This document shows, piece by piece, positions 38,147 through 47,157 of a stretch of DNA of 64,000 nt. The notes under the pieces are model-generated. The model was not told where the DNA came from and did not search any database. It was given only the letters and a program-made list of their open reading frames with translations. The DNA is from Paraburkholderia panacisoli (GTDB lineage: Bacteria > Pseudomonadota > Gammaproteobacteria > Burkholderiales > Burkholderiaceae), in NCBI RefSeq assembly GCF_008369935.1, contig NZ_VTUZ01000031.1, positions 1-64,000 on the forward strand, given 5' to 3'. The position numbers were made by a program, and so were the translations under genes. Position 1 is the stretch's first letter; each line of letters begins with the position of its first letter.

Positions 38147-38866
38147 TCAAACCGCCAGCATGAGGAAGATGGCGGGCCGCTTGTGCAGGTCAATCGCGGG
38201 CTTCTTCTTCCAGTCGGCCACGCTGTGGCTGGCGATGGTTTCGGTCTCCAGCGTCAGGTCGACTGCCACGCACACGAGCGTGGACAGCGCGCACGTCGCC
38301 AGCAAGGTATCGAGCAATGGACGGTTCCGGTAGGGCGTCTCGATGAAAATCTGTGTTTGCTTGCCCTTGCGTGACTGCTGTTCCAGGTCGCGCAGACGCT
38401 TGGCGCGTTCGGCGGCGTCGACCGGCAGGTAGCCGTGAAACGCGAAGCTTTGCCCGTTCAGCCCCGAAGCCATCAAGGCCAGCAGAATCGAACTCGGGCC
38501 GACGAACGGCACGACCTTCACGCCGCGCTCGTGCGCGCGGCGCACCAGCAACGCGCCGGGGTCCGCGACCGCCGGACAGCCCGCCTCGGAAACAAGTCCA
38601 GCGTCGGTGCCTGCGAGCAGCGGCGCGAGCAGCTTGTCGATTTCGCCCGCCGGCGTGTTGACGTTCAGTTCCCGGATCTCGATTTCCTGGATCGGCCGCT
38701 GGGTGCCGACTTTCTTCAGGAATGCGCGCGTGGTTTTGGCGTTTTCGCCGATGTAATAGTGCAGCGATGCCGCGCGCGCCCGCACTGGGGCGGGCAGGAC
38801 GGCGTCGAGCGCGGCGGCGTCGCCTTCGCCGAGCGTGTTCGGAATCAGGTAGAGCGTGCCGCTCAT
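38147..38866 (-). CDS. SAM-dependent methyltransferase of the tetrapyrrole-methylase/RsmI family
   Basis: 239 residues. The SEAGCPAVADPGALLVRRAHERGVKVVP segment and GPSSILLALMASGL are the SAM-binding features of the TP-methylase fold; the family includes RsmI, which 2'-O-methylates C1402 of 16S rRNA. This copy is shorter than RsmI and lacks its C-terminal domain, so it may be a distinct paralogue. Its ATG overlaps the maf stop by 4 bases. Confidence 0.88.
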   Translation of the reverse strand: MSGTLYLIPNTLGEGDAAALDAVLPAPVRARAASLHYYIGENAKTTRAFLKKVGTQRPIQEIEIRELNVNTPAGEIDKLLAPLLAGTDAGLVSEAGCPAVADPGALLVRRAHERGVKVVPFVGPSSILLALMASGLNGQSFAFHGYLPVDAAERAKRLRDLEQQSRKGKQTQIFIETPYRNRPLLDTLLATCALSTLVCVAVDLTLETETIASHSVADWKKKPAIDLHKRPAIFLMLAV

Positions 38867-39474
38867 GATGCCCCCAGAAGTGGATAACCGGCCGCCAGCA
38901 ACATGCGCGACAGTGCGATCAACGGCAGGCCGACAAGGGCGGTGGGATCGTCGGAATGGATGGCTTCGAGCAGCGCGATGCCGAGGCCTTCGGATTTGGC
39001 GCTGCCCGCGACGTCGTAGGGCGTTTCGGCTCGCAGATAGGCTTGGAGCGCGGCGTCCGGCAAGTGGCGGAACTGCACGCGGGTCACGACGTCGACGGTT
39101 TGCGCCGCGCCCGAGCTGGTATCGAACAGACACAGCGCGCTATGGAACAGCACTTCGCGGCCGCGCATCGCCTGCAATTGCGCCAGCGCGTTTGCGTGCG
39201 AGCCCGGTTTGCCGACCTGCAGGCCATCGTAAGTGGCCACCTGGTCGGAGCCGATCACCAGTGCGGCGTCGTCGAGTGAGCTCGCGACCGCGCGCGCTTT
39301 GGCTTCGGCAAGTCGCAAAGCGGTGACTTCGGGTGTTTCGCCGGCGAGCGGCGTCTCATCGATCGCTGGCACGACGACGTCGAACGGCACGCGCAGGCGT
39401 TCGAGCAACTCGCGCCGATACGGCGAACTCGACGCCAGAATGAGGCGTGGCGGGCGTTTGGGGGAATCTGGCAT
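38863..39474 (-). CDS. maf: Maf-family nucleotide pyrophosphatase (YceF type, m7GTP)
   Basis: 203 residues. The ASSSPYRRELLERL start motif and the GSDQVA motif in the middle fit the YceF subfamily, which cleaves 7-methyl-GTP and some other modified nucleotides to remove them from the pool. The ATG at 39474 follows an in-frame TTG by 6 bases; the ATG is preferred. In enterobacteria the same gene lies between rluC and yceD, which supports the assignment, though here it is on the opposite strand. Confidence 0.93.
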   Translation of the reverse strand: MPDSPKRPPRLILASSSPYRRELLERLRVPFDVVVPAIDETPLAGETPEVTALRLAEAKARAVASSLDDAALVIGSDQVATYDGLQVGKPGSHANALAQLQAMRGREVLFHSALCLFDTSSGAAQTVDVVTRVQFRHLPDAALQAYLRAETPYDVAGSAKSEGLGIALLEAIHSDDPTALVGLPLIALSRMLLAAGYPLLGAS

Positions 39475-39545
39475 GATCAACCAACGGCTAGGGAGGCGGG
39501 GCGTACGGGGCTGCGCGGAGCTCGCGCGCGTACGGGCTTAAGTGT

Positions 39546-39574
39546 TTGACTCGAAAAGACAAAACGGATATGAT
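39546..39574 (+). promoter_or_regulatory. sigma-70 promoter for yceD-rpmF-plsX-fab
   Basis: TTGACT (39546-39551) and TATGAT (39569-39574) are separated by exactly 17 bases, close to the consensus. Transcription would start near 39581, giving a leader of about 140 bases to the yceD ATG. It is the best promoter I can see in this part of the window. Confidence 0.72.
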
Positions 39575-39721
39575 TTCGGGCTTTTCATCGGTATGCCTTG
39601 CGCTAGGCGGGTCTTTGGTGTGTTCGATTGAGCACGCCGCTGAGGGCTCCGCGAACTGTCTTGCACACCGATTAACCTGGCGGTTTACCCCGGCGAAATC
39701 CTTGCCGACGCAGGAGCGCAC

Positions 39722-40366
39722 ATGACTCAACATCTTGGCAACCCTGCAGGTCTGCCCGACCCGCATGAGCTCGATCTGTTCGAATTTGCGCGGAGTGGGC
39801 GCCAGGCCGCGGGTGTCGTGCGCGTCTCGCAACTGCCGCGCATGTTAAACGAAGTCCCGGCAGAAGCGCCAGACCGCGATACCGCGTTCACCTGGCAAGC
39901 GGAAGGGGCGACGCAACCGGAATTGCAGGATGACGGCACCGAGGGTCCCCAGCCTTATTTGAGGATGGCGGTTCACGGCGCTGCATGGCTCGAATGTCAG
40001 CGGTGCATGACGCCGTATTCGCAGGCGTTCAACGTCGATGCAACTTACCGGATCGTCAACACTGAGGCGGAAGCCGAAGAGTTTCCGCTCGACGAGGATG
40101 AAGTCGAAGTGATCGTGGGCTCGCGCCAGTTCGATCTCATCGACTTGATCGAAGAAGAGTTGCTGCTTTCCTTGCCGCTCGTGCCCAAGCACGAAGTTTG
40201 TCCCGAAGTGCACGAGAGTCTCGTCTCTGGTGTGGCCGGTGCCGAAGGCGAGGGCGAAGAAGCCGCAGCGGACGAGGCTGGCGAAGGCGATGAGCCGCAG
40301 CGGCCCAATCCGTTCGCGGCGCTCGAAAGTCTCAAGCGCGGTGAGCCGGGCGACAAGAAGCACTGA
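39722..40366 (+). CDS. yceD: DUF177/YceD 23S rRNA accumulation protein
   Basis: 214 residues. The CQRCMTPYSQAFNVDATY segment with its CxxC pair and the late LIEEELLLSLPLVPKHEVCPE stretch are the DUF177 hallmarks. YceD is linked to 23S rRNA accumulation and sits next to rpmF in most proteobacteria, as it does here, 101 bases ahead. The C-terminal third is a long acidic linker, which makes it longer than the roughly 170-residue E. coli protein. Confidence 0.93.
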   Translation: MTQHLGNPAGLPDPHELDLFEFARSGRQAAGVVRVSQLPRMLNEVPAEAPDRDTAFTWQAEGATQPELQDDGTEGPQPYLRMAVHGAAWLECQRCMTPYSQAFNVDATYRIVNTEAEAEEFPLDEDEVEVIVGSRQFDLIDLIEEELLLSLPLVPKHEVCPEVHESLVSGVAGAEGEGEEAAADEAGEGDEPQRPNPFAALESLKRGEPGDKKH

Positions 40367-40434
40367 ACAGTTGCATTGGAGCGCGATGCGGGCGCATTGG
40401 CCATTTGGCCGATGGCGGAGACCGGGTCGGGCTG

Positions 40435-40443
40435 TGTTAGAAT
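40435..40443 (+). promoter_or_regulatory. extended -10 promoter for rpmF
   Basis: TGTTAGAAT is an extended -10 element (TG-N-TAGAAT) 24 bases before the rpmF ATG. No good -35 is seen. It would let rpmF be made apart from yceD. Confidence 0.4.
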
Positions 40444-40467
40444 TCGGAAAATTTTTAGGAGTAAGTC

Positions 40468-40647
40468 ATGGCAGTTCAACAAAATAAGAAGTCGCCGTCG
40501 AAGCGCGGCATGCACCGTTCGCACGATTTCCTGACGGCAGCGCCGCTGGCCGTCGAACCGAGCACGGGCGAAGTGCATCTGCGTCACCACGTTAGCCCGA
40601 ACGGCTACTATCGCGGCAAGAAAGTCGTCAAGACGAAGAACGACTAA
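40468..40647 (+). CDS. rpmF: 50S ribosomal protein L32
   Basis: 59 residues. The sequence [20 protein letters not shown] followed by a basic end ([14 protein letters not shown]) is typical of L32. The cysteines of the zinc-binding form are absent, as in other betaproteobacterial C-minus L32 proteins. A TTAGGAG ribosome site lies 6 bases ahead. A hairpin terminator at 40719-40748 lies between it and plsX. Confidence 0.97.
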
Positions 40648-40718
40648 TCGTTTCACTGCGTTGCGCCCTTTGGCGTTTCGCGTGGCGATCGGCTCGCTTG
40701 ACATTTTCCCGGCTCGGC

Positions 40719-40748
40719 AAAAAGGCGGCATTCAACTGCCGCTTTTTT
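40719..40748 (+). terminator. terminator-like hairpin between rpmF and plsX
   Basis: Arms 40725-40730 and 40737-40742 are extended by a wobble and A-T pairs, and are followed by six T. It could end most yceD-rpmF transcripts, so that plsX-fab expression depends on read-through or its own promoter. Confidence 0.75.
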
Positions 40749-40819
40749 GTGTCGATCGCAGTTGGAGCTTTGGCGCTTGCTGCGATCCCATGCAGAGCGC
40801 CTGAAATTCGTCGCACTCC

Positions 40820-41926
40820 ATGACAGTAAAGCTCACGATAGATTGCATGGGAGGCGACCACGGCCCGTCCGTGACCGTTCCCGCTGCCGTCAACTTCGCT
40901 CGTTCGCATCCCGACGCGCAGCTGTTGCTCGTCGGCATTGAAAGCGCGATTCGTGCGCAGTTGAAGAAGTTGAAGGCTCAGGACCTGCCGGCGCTGACCG
41001 TTGTGCCCGCTTCCGAGATCGTCGCGATGGACGATCCGGTTGAAGTCGCGCTGCGCAAGAAAAAAGATTCGTCAATGCGCGTGGCGTTGAACCGCGTCAA
41101 GGAAGGCGAGGCGCAAGCCTGCATTTCCGCCGGCAACACCGGCGCGCTGATGGCGGTCTCGCGCTACGTGCTAAAGACGCTGTCGGGCATCGAACGCCCG
41201 GCCATCGCGTCGGCGCTGCCCAATCCCAATGGCTACACGATGATGCTCGACCTGGGCGCCAACGTCGACTGCGAGCCGCAGCATCTGCTGCAGTTCGCGG
41301 AGATGGGGCACGCGCTCGTCTCCGCGCTCGAGGGTCGTGAGCGGCCCACCATCGGGCTGCTCAACATCGGCGAAGAAGTCATCAAGGGCAATGACACCAT
41401 CAAACGCGCCGGCGAACTGCTGCGCGCGAGTACACTTAACTTTCACGGCAACGTCGAAGGTAACGACATCTTCAAGGGCACGGTCGACGTGATCGTCTGC
41501 GACGGTTTCGTCGGCAACGTCGCGCTGAAGACGTCGGAAGGTCTCGCGCAAATGTTGTCCAACATCATCAAGGAAGAGTTCGGCCGTTCATGGCTCACCA
41601 AGGTGATGGCGGTGCTCGCATTGCCGGTATTGATGCGTTTCAAGAAACGCGTCGATCATCGGCAATACAACGGCGCCGCGCTGCTCGGTCTGCGTGGGCT
41701 GGTGATCAAAAGCCACGGTTCCGCCGACGCCTACGGGTTTGAGTGGGCTATCAAACGCGGGTATGATGCCGTCAAAAACGGCGTGCTGGAGCGCCTTGCG
41801 CGAGCAATGGAAGAGAACGCAGGTTCTCTCGAACAGGCTGCGCGCGACGCTAGCGGTGCGGGTCACGCAAGCCCGATCGCAGGCCAGCCTGCCGAGCCCT
41901 ACGCTGCGCAATCCTCGAAGGCATAA
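40820..41926 (+). CDS. plsX: phosphate acyltransferase PlsX
   Basis: 368 residues. PlsX turns acyl-ACP into acyl-phosphate, the first committed step of phosphatidic acid synthesis with PlsY. Seen are the IDCMGGDHGPSVTVPAAV start and the NIGEEVIKGND block. The C-terminal 25 residues are an Ala/Ser-rich extension. Its TAA overlaps the fabH ATG by one base. Confidence 0.96.
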   Translation: MTVKLTIDCMGGDHGPSVTVPAAVNFARSHPDAQLLLVGIESAIRAQLKKLKAQDLPALTVVPASEIVAMDDPVEVALRKKKDSSMRVALNRVKEGEAQACISAGNTGALMAVSRYVLKTLSGIERPAIASALPNPNGYTMMLDLGANVDCEPQHLLQFAEMGHALVSALEGRERPTIGLLNIGEEVIKGNDTIKRAGELLRASTLNFHGNVEGNDIFKGTVDVIVCDGFVGNVALKTSEGLAQMLSNIIKEEFGRSWLTKVMAVLALPVLMRFKKRVDHRQYNGAALLGLRGLVIKSHGSADAYGFEWAIKRGYDAVKNGVLERLARAMEENAGSLEQAARDASGAGHASPIAGQPAEPYAAQSSKA

Positions 41927-42915
41927 TGGCTCAATCCACAATTTATTCCCGGGTGCTGGGTACCGGCAGCTATCTGCCGCCTAACCGCGTCACCAATCAG
42001 GATCTGGCTGAACGTCTCGCCAGCCAAGGCGTCGAGACGAGCGACGAATGGATCGTTGCGCGCACGGGCATCCATGCGCGCCACTTTGCCGAACCTGATG
42101 TCACGACCAGCGATCTGGCATTGATCGCGGCGCAGCGCGCGATCGAAGCGGCGAATATCGACCCGCAATCCATCGATCTGATCATCGTCGCAACATCCAC
42201 GCCGGACTTCGTGTTTCCGAGCACGGCGTGCCTGTTGCAGAACAAGCTCGGCATCAAGAACCACGGCGCTGCGTTCGACGTGCAGGCCGTCTGTTCGGGA
42301 TTCGCCTATGCGGTCGCGACGGCGGACAGCTTCATTCGCAGCGGCCAGCATCGCACGGCGCTCGTGATCGGGGCGGAGACCTTCTCGCGCATTCTCGACT
42401 TCAACGATCGCACCACCTGCGTGCTGTTCGGCGACGGCGCCGGCGCGGTGATCCTGCAGGCGTCCGAGCAACCGGGCGTGCTCGCGAGCGCATTGCACGC
42501 GGACGGCAGCCATTCGAACATTCTCTGCACGCCGGGCAACGTGAACGGCGGCGTGGTGGCCGGCAGCGCGTTCCTGCATATGGACGGGCAGGCGGTGTTC
42601 AAGCTCGCCGTCAACGTGCTCGAAAAGGTCGCGATCGAGGCGCTCGAAAAGGCCAATCTGAAAGCGGAGCAGATCGACTGGCTGATTCCGCATCAGGCCA
42701 ACATCCGCATCATGCAAAGCACCTGCCGCAAGCTCGGCTTGCCGCAGGAACGCATGGTCGTCACGGTGGGCGAGCACGGCAATACGTCGGCTGCGTCCAT
42801 TCCGCTCGCATTCGACGTCGCGGTGCGCGACGGCCGCATCAAGCGCGGCCAGAACGTGCTGATCGAAGGCGTCGGCGGCGGCTTCACCTGGGGCGCGTCG
42901 GTTATCCGCTTCTGA
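41926..42915 (+). CDS. fabH: 3-oxoacyl-ACP synthase III
   Basis: 329 residues. FabH starts fatty-acid synthesis by condensing acetyl-CoA with malonyl-ACP. The catalytic Cys is in QAVCSGFAYA, the His in IPHQANIRI and the Asn in GEHGNTSAAS, so the triad is complete. Translation is coupled to plsX. Length is normal. Confidence 0.97.
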   Translation: MAQSTIYSRVLGTGSYLPPNRVTNQDLAERLASQGVETSDEWIVARTGIHARHFAEPDVTTSDLALIAAQRAIEAANIDPQSIDLIIVATSTPDFVFPSTACLLQNKLGIKNHGAAFDVQAVCSGFAYAVATADSFIRSGQHRTALVIGAETFSRILDFNDRTTCVLFGDGAGAVILQASEQPGVLASALHADGSHSNILCTPGNVNGGVVAGSAFLHMDGQAVFKLAVNVLEKVAIEALEKANLKAEQIDWLIPHQANIRIMQSTCRKLGLPQERMVVTVGEHGNTSAASIPLAFDVAVRDGRIKRGQNVLIEGVGGGFTWGASVIRF

Positions 42916-43019
42916 TAGCGGCGACGCATCGAGAGGCGCTGCCCGGCAGCGCCCGCGCGCTGGCGTCCTGTCGACGCCGCGCGCCACCCACATCTGATTA
43001 AATCGATTTTGGGGACGAT

Positions 43020-43955
43020 ATGAAATTTGCGTTCGTTTTTCCTGGACAGGGTTCGCAGGCGGTCGGCATGCTCAACGCATTCGCCGATCACGCGATCGTG
43101 CGCGAGACGGTTCAGGAAGCGTCCGACGCGCTCAATCAGGACCTCGGCAAACTGATCGCCGAAGGCCCTGTCGAAGATCTGAACCTCACCGCCAATACCC
43201 AGCCGGTCATGCTGACCGCGGCCTATGCGATCTATCGCGCATGGCAGCAGGCGGGCGGCCCGAAGCCCGCGATCGTCGCAGGCCATAGCCTCGGCGAATA
43301 CACCGCGCTGGTCGCGGCCGGCGCGCTCGCGTTTCGCGATGCCGTGCCGCTCGTGCGTTTTCGCGCGCAGGCGATGCAGACGGCAGTGCCGGTCGGTGAA
43401 GGCGGCATGGCCGCGATTCTCGGCCTCGACGACGACACGGTGCGCGCGGTCTGCGCAGAAGCGTCGGTGGCGGGTGTCGTCGAAGCGGTGAATTTCAATG
43501 CGCCGGCGCAAGTCGTGATCGCCGGCCACAAGGCCGCGGTCGAAAAGGCTTGCGAGGTCGCCAAGGCAAAGGGCGCGAAGCGCGCGTTGCCGCTGCCGGT
43601 GTCGGCGCCGTTCCACTCGTCGCTGCTCAAGCCTGCGTCGGATCAGCTGCGCGAGTATCTGGCGAGCGTCGATGTGCAGGTGCCGGCGATTCCAGTCATC
43701 AACAACGTCGATGTCGCCGTGGTCAACGAGCCGGCCGGGATCAAGGACGCGCTGGTACGCCAGGCGGCCGGCGCGGTGCGCTGGGTCGAAAGCGTTCAGG
43801 CGATGGCCGCGCAAGGCGTCACGCACGTGATCGAGTGCGGTCCGGGCAAGGTCCTTGCGGGTTTGACCAAGCGCATCGACGGCAACCTGGTCGGCGCGTC
43901 GGTGCTCGATCCGGCGTCGCTCGAAGAAACACTGAAGCTCGTGACGGCAGGCTGA
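43020..43955 (+). CDS. fabD: malonyl-CoA:ACP transacylase
   Basis: 311 residues. FabD loads malonyl groups onto AcpP. The GQGSQ start, the nucleophile motif AGHSLGEYTAL and the catalytic His in SAPFHSSLL are present. It lies 104 bases after fabH. Nothing unusual is seen. Confidence 0.97.
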   Translation: MKFAFVFPGQGSQAVGMLNAFADHAIVRETVQEASDALNQDLGKLIAEGPVEDLNLTANTQPVMLTAAYAIYRAWQQAGGPKPAIVAGHSLGEYTALVAAGALAFRDAVPLVRFRAQAMQTAVPVGEGGMAAILGLDDDTVRAVCAEASVAGVVEAVNFNAPAQVVIAGHKAAVEKACEVAKAKGAKRALPLPVSAPFHSSLLKPASDQLREYLASVDVQVPAIPVINNVDVAVVNEPAGIKDALVRQAAGAVRWVESVQAMAAQGVTHVIECGPGKVLAGLTKRIDGNLVGASVLDPASLEETLKLVTAG

Positions 43956-44058
43956 AGCCTCGTCGTACCGCCAGCGCCGGAAGACCGGCGCTGAACGGTC
44001 GCCTCACGCAACGGCATCAGGAATCAATCAGCCCTCCGAAGGGCATTCGGACTGACAG

Positions 44059-44805
44059 ATGGAAAAGACTCTCGACAAGCAGATCGCAATCGTGACGGGC
44101 GCTTCGCGCGGCATCGGCCGTGCGATCGCGATGGAACTGGCGCGCCAGGGCGCGACGGTGATCGGCACCGCGACCAGCGAAAGCGGCGCAACGGCGATCA
44201 CCGAAGCGTTTAACGCAGCCGGCTTAAATGGCCGCGGCGCGGTGCTCAACGTGAACGACGCGGCTGCGGCGGACGCGCTGATCGACGGCACGGTGAAGGA
44301 ATTCGGCACGCTGCATGTGCTGGTGAACAACGCCGGCATCACGCAGGACCAGCTCGCCATGCGCATGAAGGACGACGAATGGGATGCGGTGATCGACACC
44401 AATCTCAGGTCGGTGTTCCGTCTGTCGCGCGCGGTTCTGCGTCCGATGATGAAGGCGCGCGGCGGTCGCATCATCAACATCACGTCCGTGGTCGGCTCGT
44501 CGGGCAATCCCGGCCAGGCCAACTATGCCGCGGCCAAAGCAGGCGTCGCGGGTATGACGCGCGCGCTCGCACGCGAGATCGGCAGCCGTGGCATCACCGT
44601 GAATTGCGTCGCGCCGGGCTTCATTGATACCGACATGACCAAGGGCTTGCCGGCAGAGCAGCAGACCGCGCTGAAAACGCAGATTCCGCTGGGCCGTCTC
44701 GGCAGTCCGGAAGATATCGCGCATGCTGTCGCGTTCCTCGCGTCGCCGCAAGCGGGTTATATCACCGGCACGACCTTGCATGTGAACGGCGGAATGTACA
44801 TGTAG
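44059..44805 (+). CDS. fabG: 3-oxoacyl-ACP reductase
   Basis: 248 residues, a short-chain dehydrogenase that reduces 3-oxoacyl-ACP with NADPH. The cofactor loop GASRGIGRAIA is at the start and the active site is Ser in NITSVVGSSGN with the YxxxK of NYAAAKAGVAG. It lies 103 bases after fabD and 154 before acpP. Confidence 0.97.
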   Translation: MEKTLDKQIAIVTGASRGIGRAIAMELARQGATVIGTATSESGATAITEAFNAAGLNGRGAVLNVNDAAAADALIDGTVKEFGTLHVLVNNAGITQDQLAMRMKDDEWDAVIDTNLRSVFRLSRAVLRPMMKARGGRIINITSVVGSSGNPGQANYAAAKAGVAGMTRALAREIGSRGITVNCVAPGFIDTDMTKGLPAEQQTALKTQIPLGRLGSPEDIAHAVAFLASPQAGYITGTTLHVNGGMYM

Positions 44806-44959
44806 TCACCAAATTCGGTTACTATCCGCGCCTTGACGCGTTTGCAAAAGCGTAAGGCGCATGCCTTGACAGGAACCCGATGCGCTGCTTTTTTGCCGGG
44901 TCAAACCTGATAAAATGCGCGCACCTGTATTTTTGAACTTCTTTTCCCTTGGAGGGGTA

Positions 44960-45199
44960 ATGGACAATATCGAACAGCGCGTCAAGAAGATCGTCGCAGA
45001 ACAACTGGGCGTTGCAGAAGCTGAAATCAAGAACGAAGCTTCGTTCGTGAACGACCTCGGCGCCGACTCGCTCGACACCGTTGAGCTCGTGATGGCCCTC
45101 GAAGATGAATTCGGCATGGAAATCCCGGATGAAGAAGCCGAGAAGATCACCACCGTTCAGCAAGCGATCGACTACGCTCGCGCGAACGTCAAGGCCTAA
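44960..45199 (+). CDS. acpP: acyl carrier protein
   Basis: 79 residues, strongly acidic. The Ser in [11 protein letters not shown] is where AcpS attaches the phosphopantetheine arm that carries growing acyl chains. A GGAGGGG ribosome site precedes the ATG at 44960. A TAAAAT box (44911-44916) without a clear -35 may drive the extra expression this abundant protein needs. Confidence 0.98.
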
Positions 45200-45418
45200 G
45201 GTCATTCGCGCCTGCGTTTCTGCGTTGGCGGCGTATGACGCCCTGTCGTGTCGGTTGCCGACGCCAGCAGGGTTGGCGCTTTTTGCCGTGCAGGAGCAAG
45301 CGATGTTGACAGCGCAACTTTTCGCGCGATTGCCGACTTAACAGCCACAGGGCACACAGGGCAGATTCCTGTGGCCGCTGTGGCTTTTGCTTTTGTCATC
45401 TATGAAAAAGGGGTTACC

Positions 45419-46657
45419 GTGAGCCGCCGTCGTGTTGTTGTTACAGGCCTGGGGCTGATTTCGCCTGTTGGCAATAATGTTGCCGACGGCTGGGCCAATC
45501 TGGTCGCCGGCAAGTCGGGTATTGCCAATATCACGAAGTTCGATGCGTCGAACTTCTCGACTCGTTTCGCCGGCGAGGTGAAGGGCTTCAATATCGAGGA
45601 CTACATCCCCGGTAAGGAAGCGCGCCACATGGATACGTTCATCCATTACGGCGTGGCCGCAGGCATCCAGGCGATGCAGGACAGCGGTCTCGAAGTCACC
45701 GACGAGAATTCGGAGCGGATCGGCGTCGTGGTCGGTTCGGGCATCGGCGGCTTGCCGATGATCGAAGTGACGCAAACCGAGTTGCTCAATCGTGGTCCGC
45801 GCCGTATTTCGCCGTTCTTCGTGCCGGCGTCGATCATCAACATGATCTCCGGCCATCTGTCGATCAAGTTCGGCATCAAGGGTCCGAATCTCGCCATCGT
45901 CACGGCCTGTACCACGGGTCTGCATTGCATCGGCGAGGCTTCGCGCCTGATCGAATACGGCGACGCCGACGTGATGATCGCGGGCGGAGCGGAATCCACC
46001 GTGTCGCCGCTCGGTATCGGCGGCTTTGCGGCGGCGCGCGCGCTGTCGCAACGCAATGACGATCCGGCCACCGCGAGCCGTCCGTGGGACATCGATCGCG
46101 ATGGTTTCGTGCTGGGCGAGGGCGCCGGCGTGATGGTGCTCGAAGAGTACGAACATGCGAAGGCGCGCGGCGCGAAGATTTACGCCGAAGTCGGCGGCTA
46201 TGGGATGAGCGGCGACGCCTATCACATGACCGCGCCGCTGGAAGACGGCGACGGCGCACGCCGCTGCATGCTGGCCGCGATGAAAAACGCGGGCATCAAT
46301 TCCGATCAGGTGAATTACCTGAACGCGCACGGCACGTCCACGCCGCTCGGCGACCTGGCCGAAACGACCGGCATCAAACGCGCTTTCGGCGATCACGCGA
46401 AAGACATGGTCGTGAACTCGACCAAGTCGATGACGGGTCACCTATTGGGCGGCGCAGGCGGACTGGAGTCGGTGTTCACCGTGCTGGCCGTGCATCATCA
46501 GGTGTCGCCGCCGACCATCAACATCTTCAATCAGGATCCGGCCTGCGATCTCGATTACTGCGCGAACACCGCGCGGGAGATGAAGATCGACGTCGCGCTG
46601 AAGAACTCGTTCGGGTTCGGCGGCACGAACGGCACGCTGGTCTTCAAGCGCGCCTGA
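45419..46657 (+). CDS. fabF: 3-oxoacyl-ACP synthase II
   Basis: 412 residues from GTG 45419, which has an AAGGGG site and gives the standard FabF length; the frame is open 170 bases further upstream with no homology. The catalytic Cys is in TACTTGLHCIG and the two His in NAHGTSTP and KSMTGHLLGGAGG. FabF elongates acyl-ACP and tunes unsaturated fatty-acid content with temperature. A perfect 17-bp hairpin lies 75 bases past its stop. Confidence 0.97.
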   Translation: MSRRRVVVTGLGLISPVGNNVADGWANLVAGKSGIANITKFDASNFSTRFAGEVKGFNIEDYIPGKEARHMDTFIHYGVAAGIQAMQDSGLEVTDENSERIGVVVGSGIGGLPMIEVTQTELLNRGPRRISPFFVPASIINMISGHLSIKFGIKGPNLAIVTACTTGLHCIGEASRLIEYGDADVMIAGGAESTVSPLGIGGFAAARALSQRNDDPATASRPWDIDRDGFVLGEGAGVMVLEEYEHAKARGAKIYAEVGGYGMSGDAYHMTAPLEDGDGARRCMLAAMKNAGINSDQVNYLNAHGTSTPLGDLAETTGIKRAFGDHAKDMVVNSTKSMTGHLLGGAGGLESVFTVLAVHHQVSPPTINIFNQDPACDLDYCANTAREMKIDVALKNSFGFGGTNGTLVFKRA

Positions 46658-46671
46658 TCGCCTGATTGCGG

Positions 46672-47157
46672 GTGACGCGCCAGTCGACGACGCCGGCGTT
46701 GCCGGCGTTCCACCTTGAGCCGGAAACGTCCGAAAGAGCGACGCAGCGAATCGCGCTGCGTCGCTCTTTCGCCATGCGTGGCGCGTTGGGGATCTTCGTG
46801 CTGACGGCGACGTGGGCCGCCTATGCCTGTTTAGCGTCGCACCTGGGCGCGTGGCAGGCGCTTCCGTTGACGCTCGCCGTGGCCGCGTCGCTGATGCTCG
46901 GCGCGAGGCGGCACGAGCGTGCGCAGCCGGCCGCGCTGAAGATCGGGCAGGACGAGCTGTCCGTGTGGGGCGGGGCCGGCACCCTGCTGATACGGGGACG
47001 TATCACCGGTTGTTCGCAATGGAGCGGCCGCTTGCTGATCCTCGCGCTCCAGCCGGAAGCGGGGCGCGCGCGCAGCTTGCTGATTACCGCCGACGCGCTT
47101 CCCGCGCCCGTTTTCCGGCAACTTTCGGTGCTGGGCCGGCGCGCCGCCGGCGCCTGA
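46672..47157 (+). CDS. small membrane protein (YgfX-like?)
   Basis: 161 residues from GTG 46672; TTG 46666 and ATG 46774 are alternatives. Two hydrophobic helices (about 36-53 and 58-75) are followed by a beta-rich C-terminal part. The layout is like YgfX/CptA-type membrane proteins, a tentative match. High third-position GC in codons before the ATG at 46774 supports the longer form, but a perfect hairpin (46732-46770) falls in that part. It lies between fabF and rpoE. Confidence 0.65.
   Translation: MTRQSTTPALPAFHLEPETSERATQRIALRRSFAMRGALGIFVLTATWAAYACLASHLGAWQALPLTLAVAASLMLGARRHERAQPAALKIGQDELSVWGGAGTLLIRGRITGCSQWSGRLLILALQPEAGRARSLLITADALPAPVFRQLSVLGRRAAGA
46732..46770 (+). promoter_or_regulatory. 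perfect 17-bp hairpin downstream of fabF
   Basis: Arms 46732-46748 and 46754-46770 are fully complementary with a 5-base loop. There is no T-run of terminator type. It lies 75 bases after the fabF stop, inside the longer version of the next gene. It may end or stabilise the fab mRNA, or block translation of the membrane protein. Confidence 0.6.
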
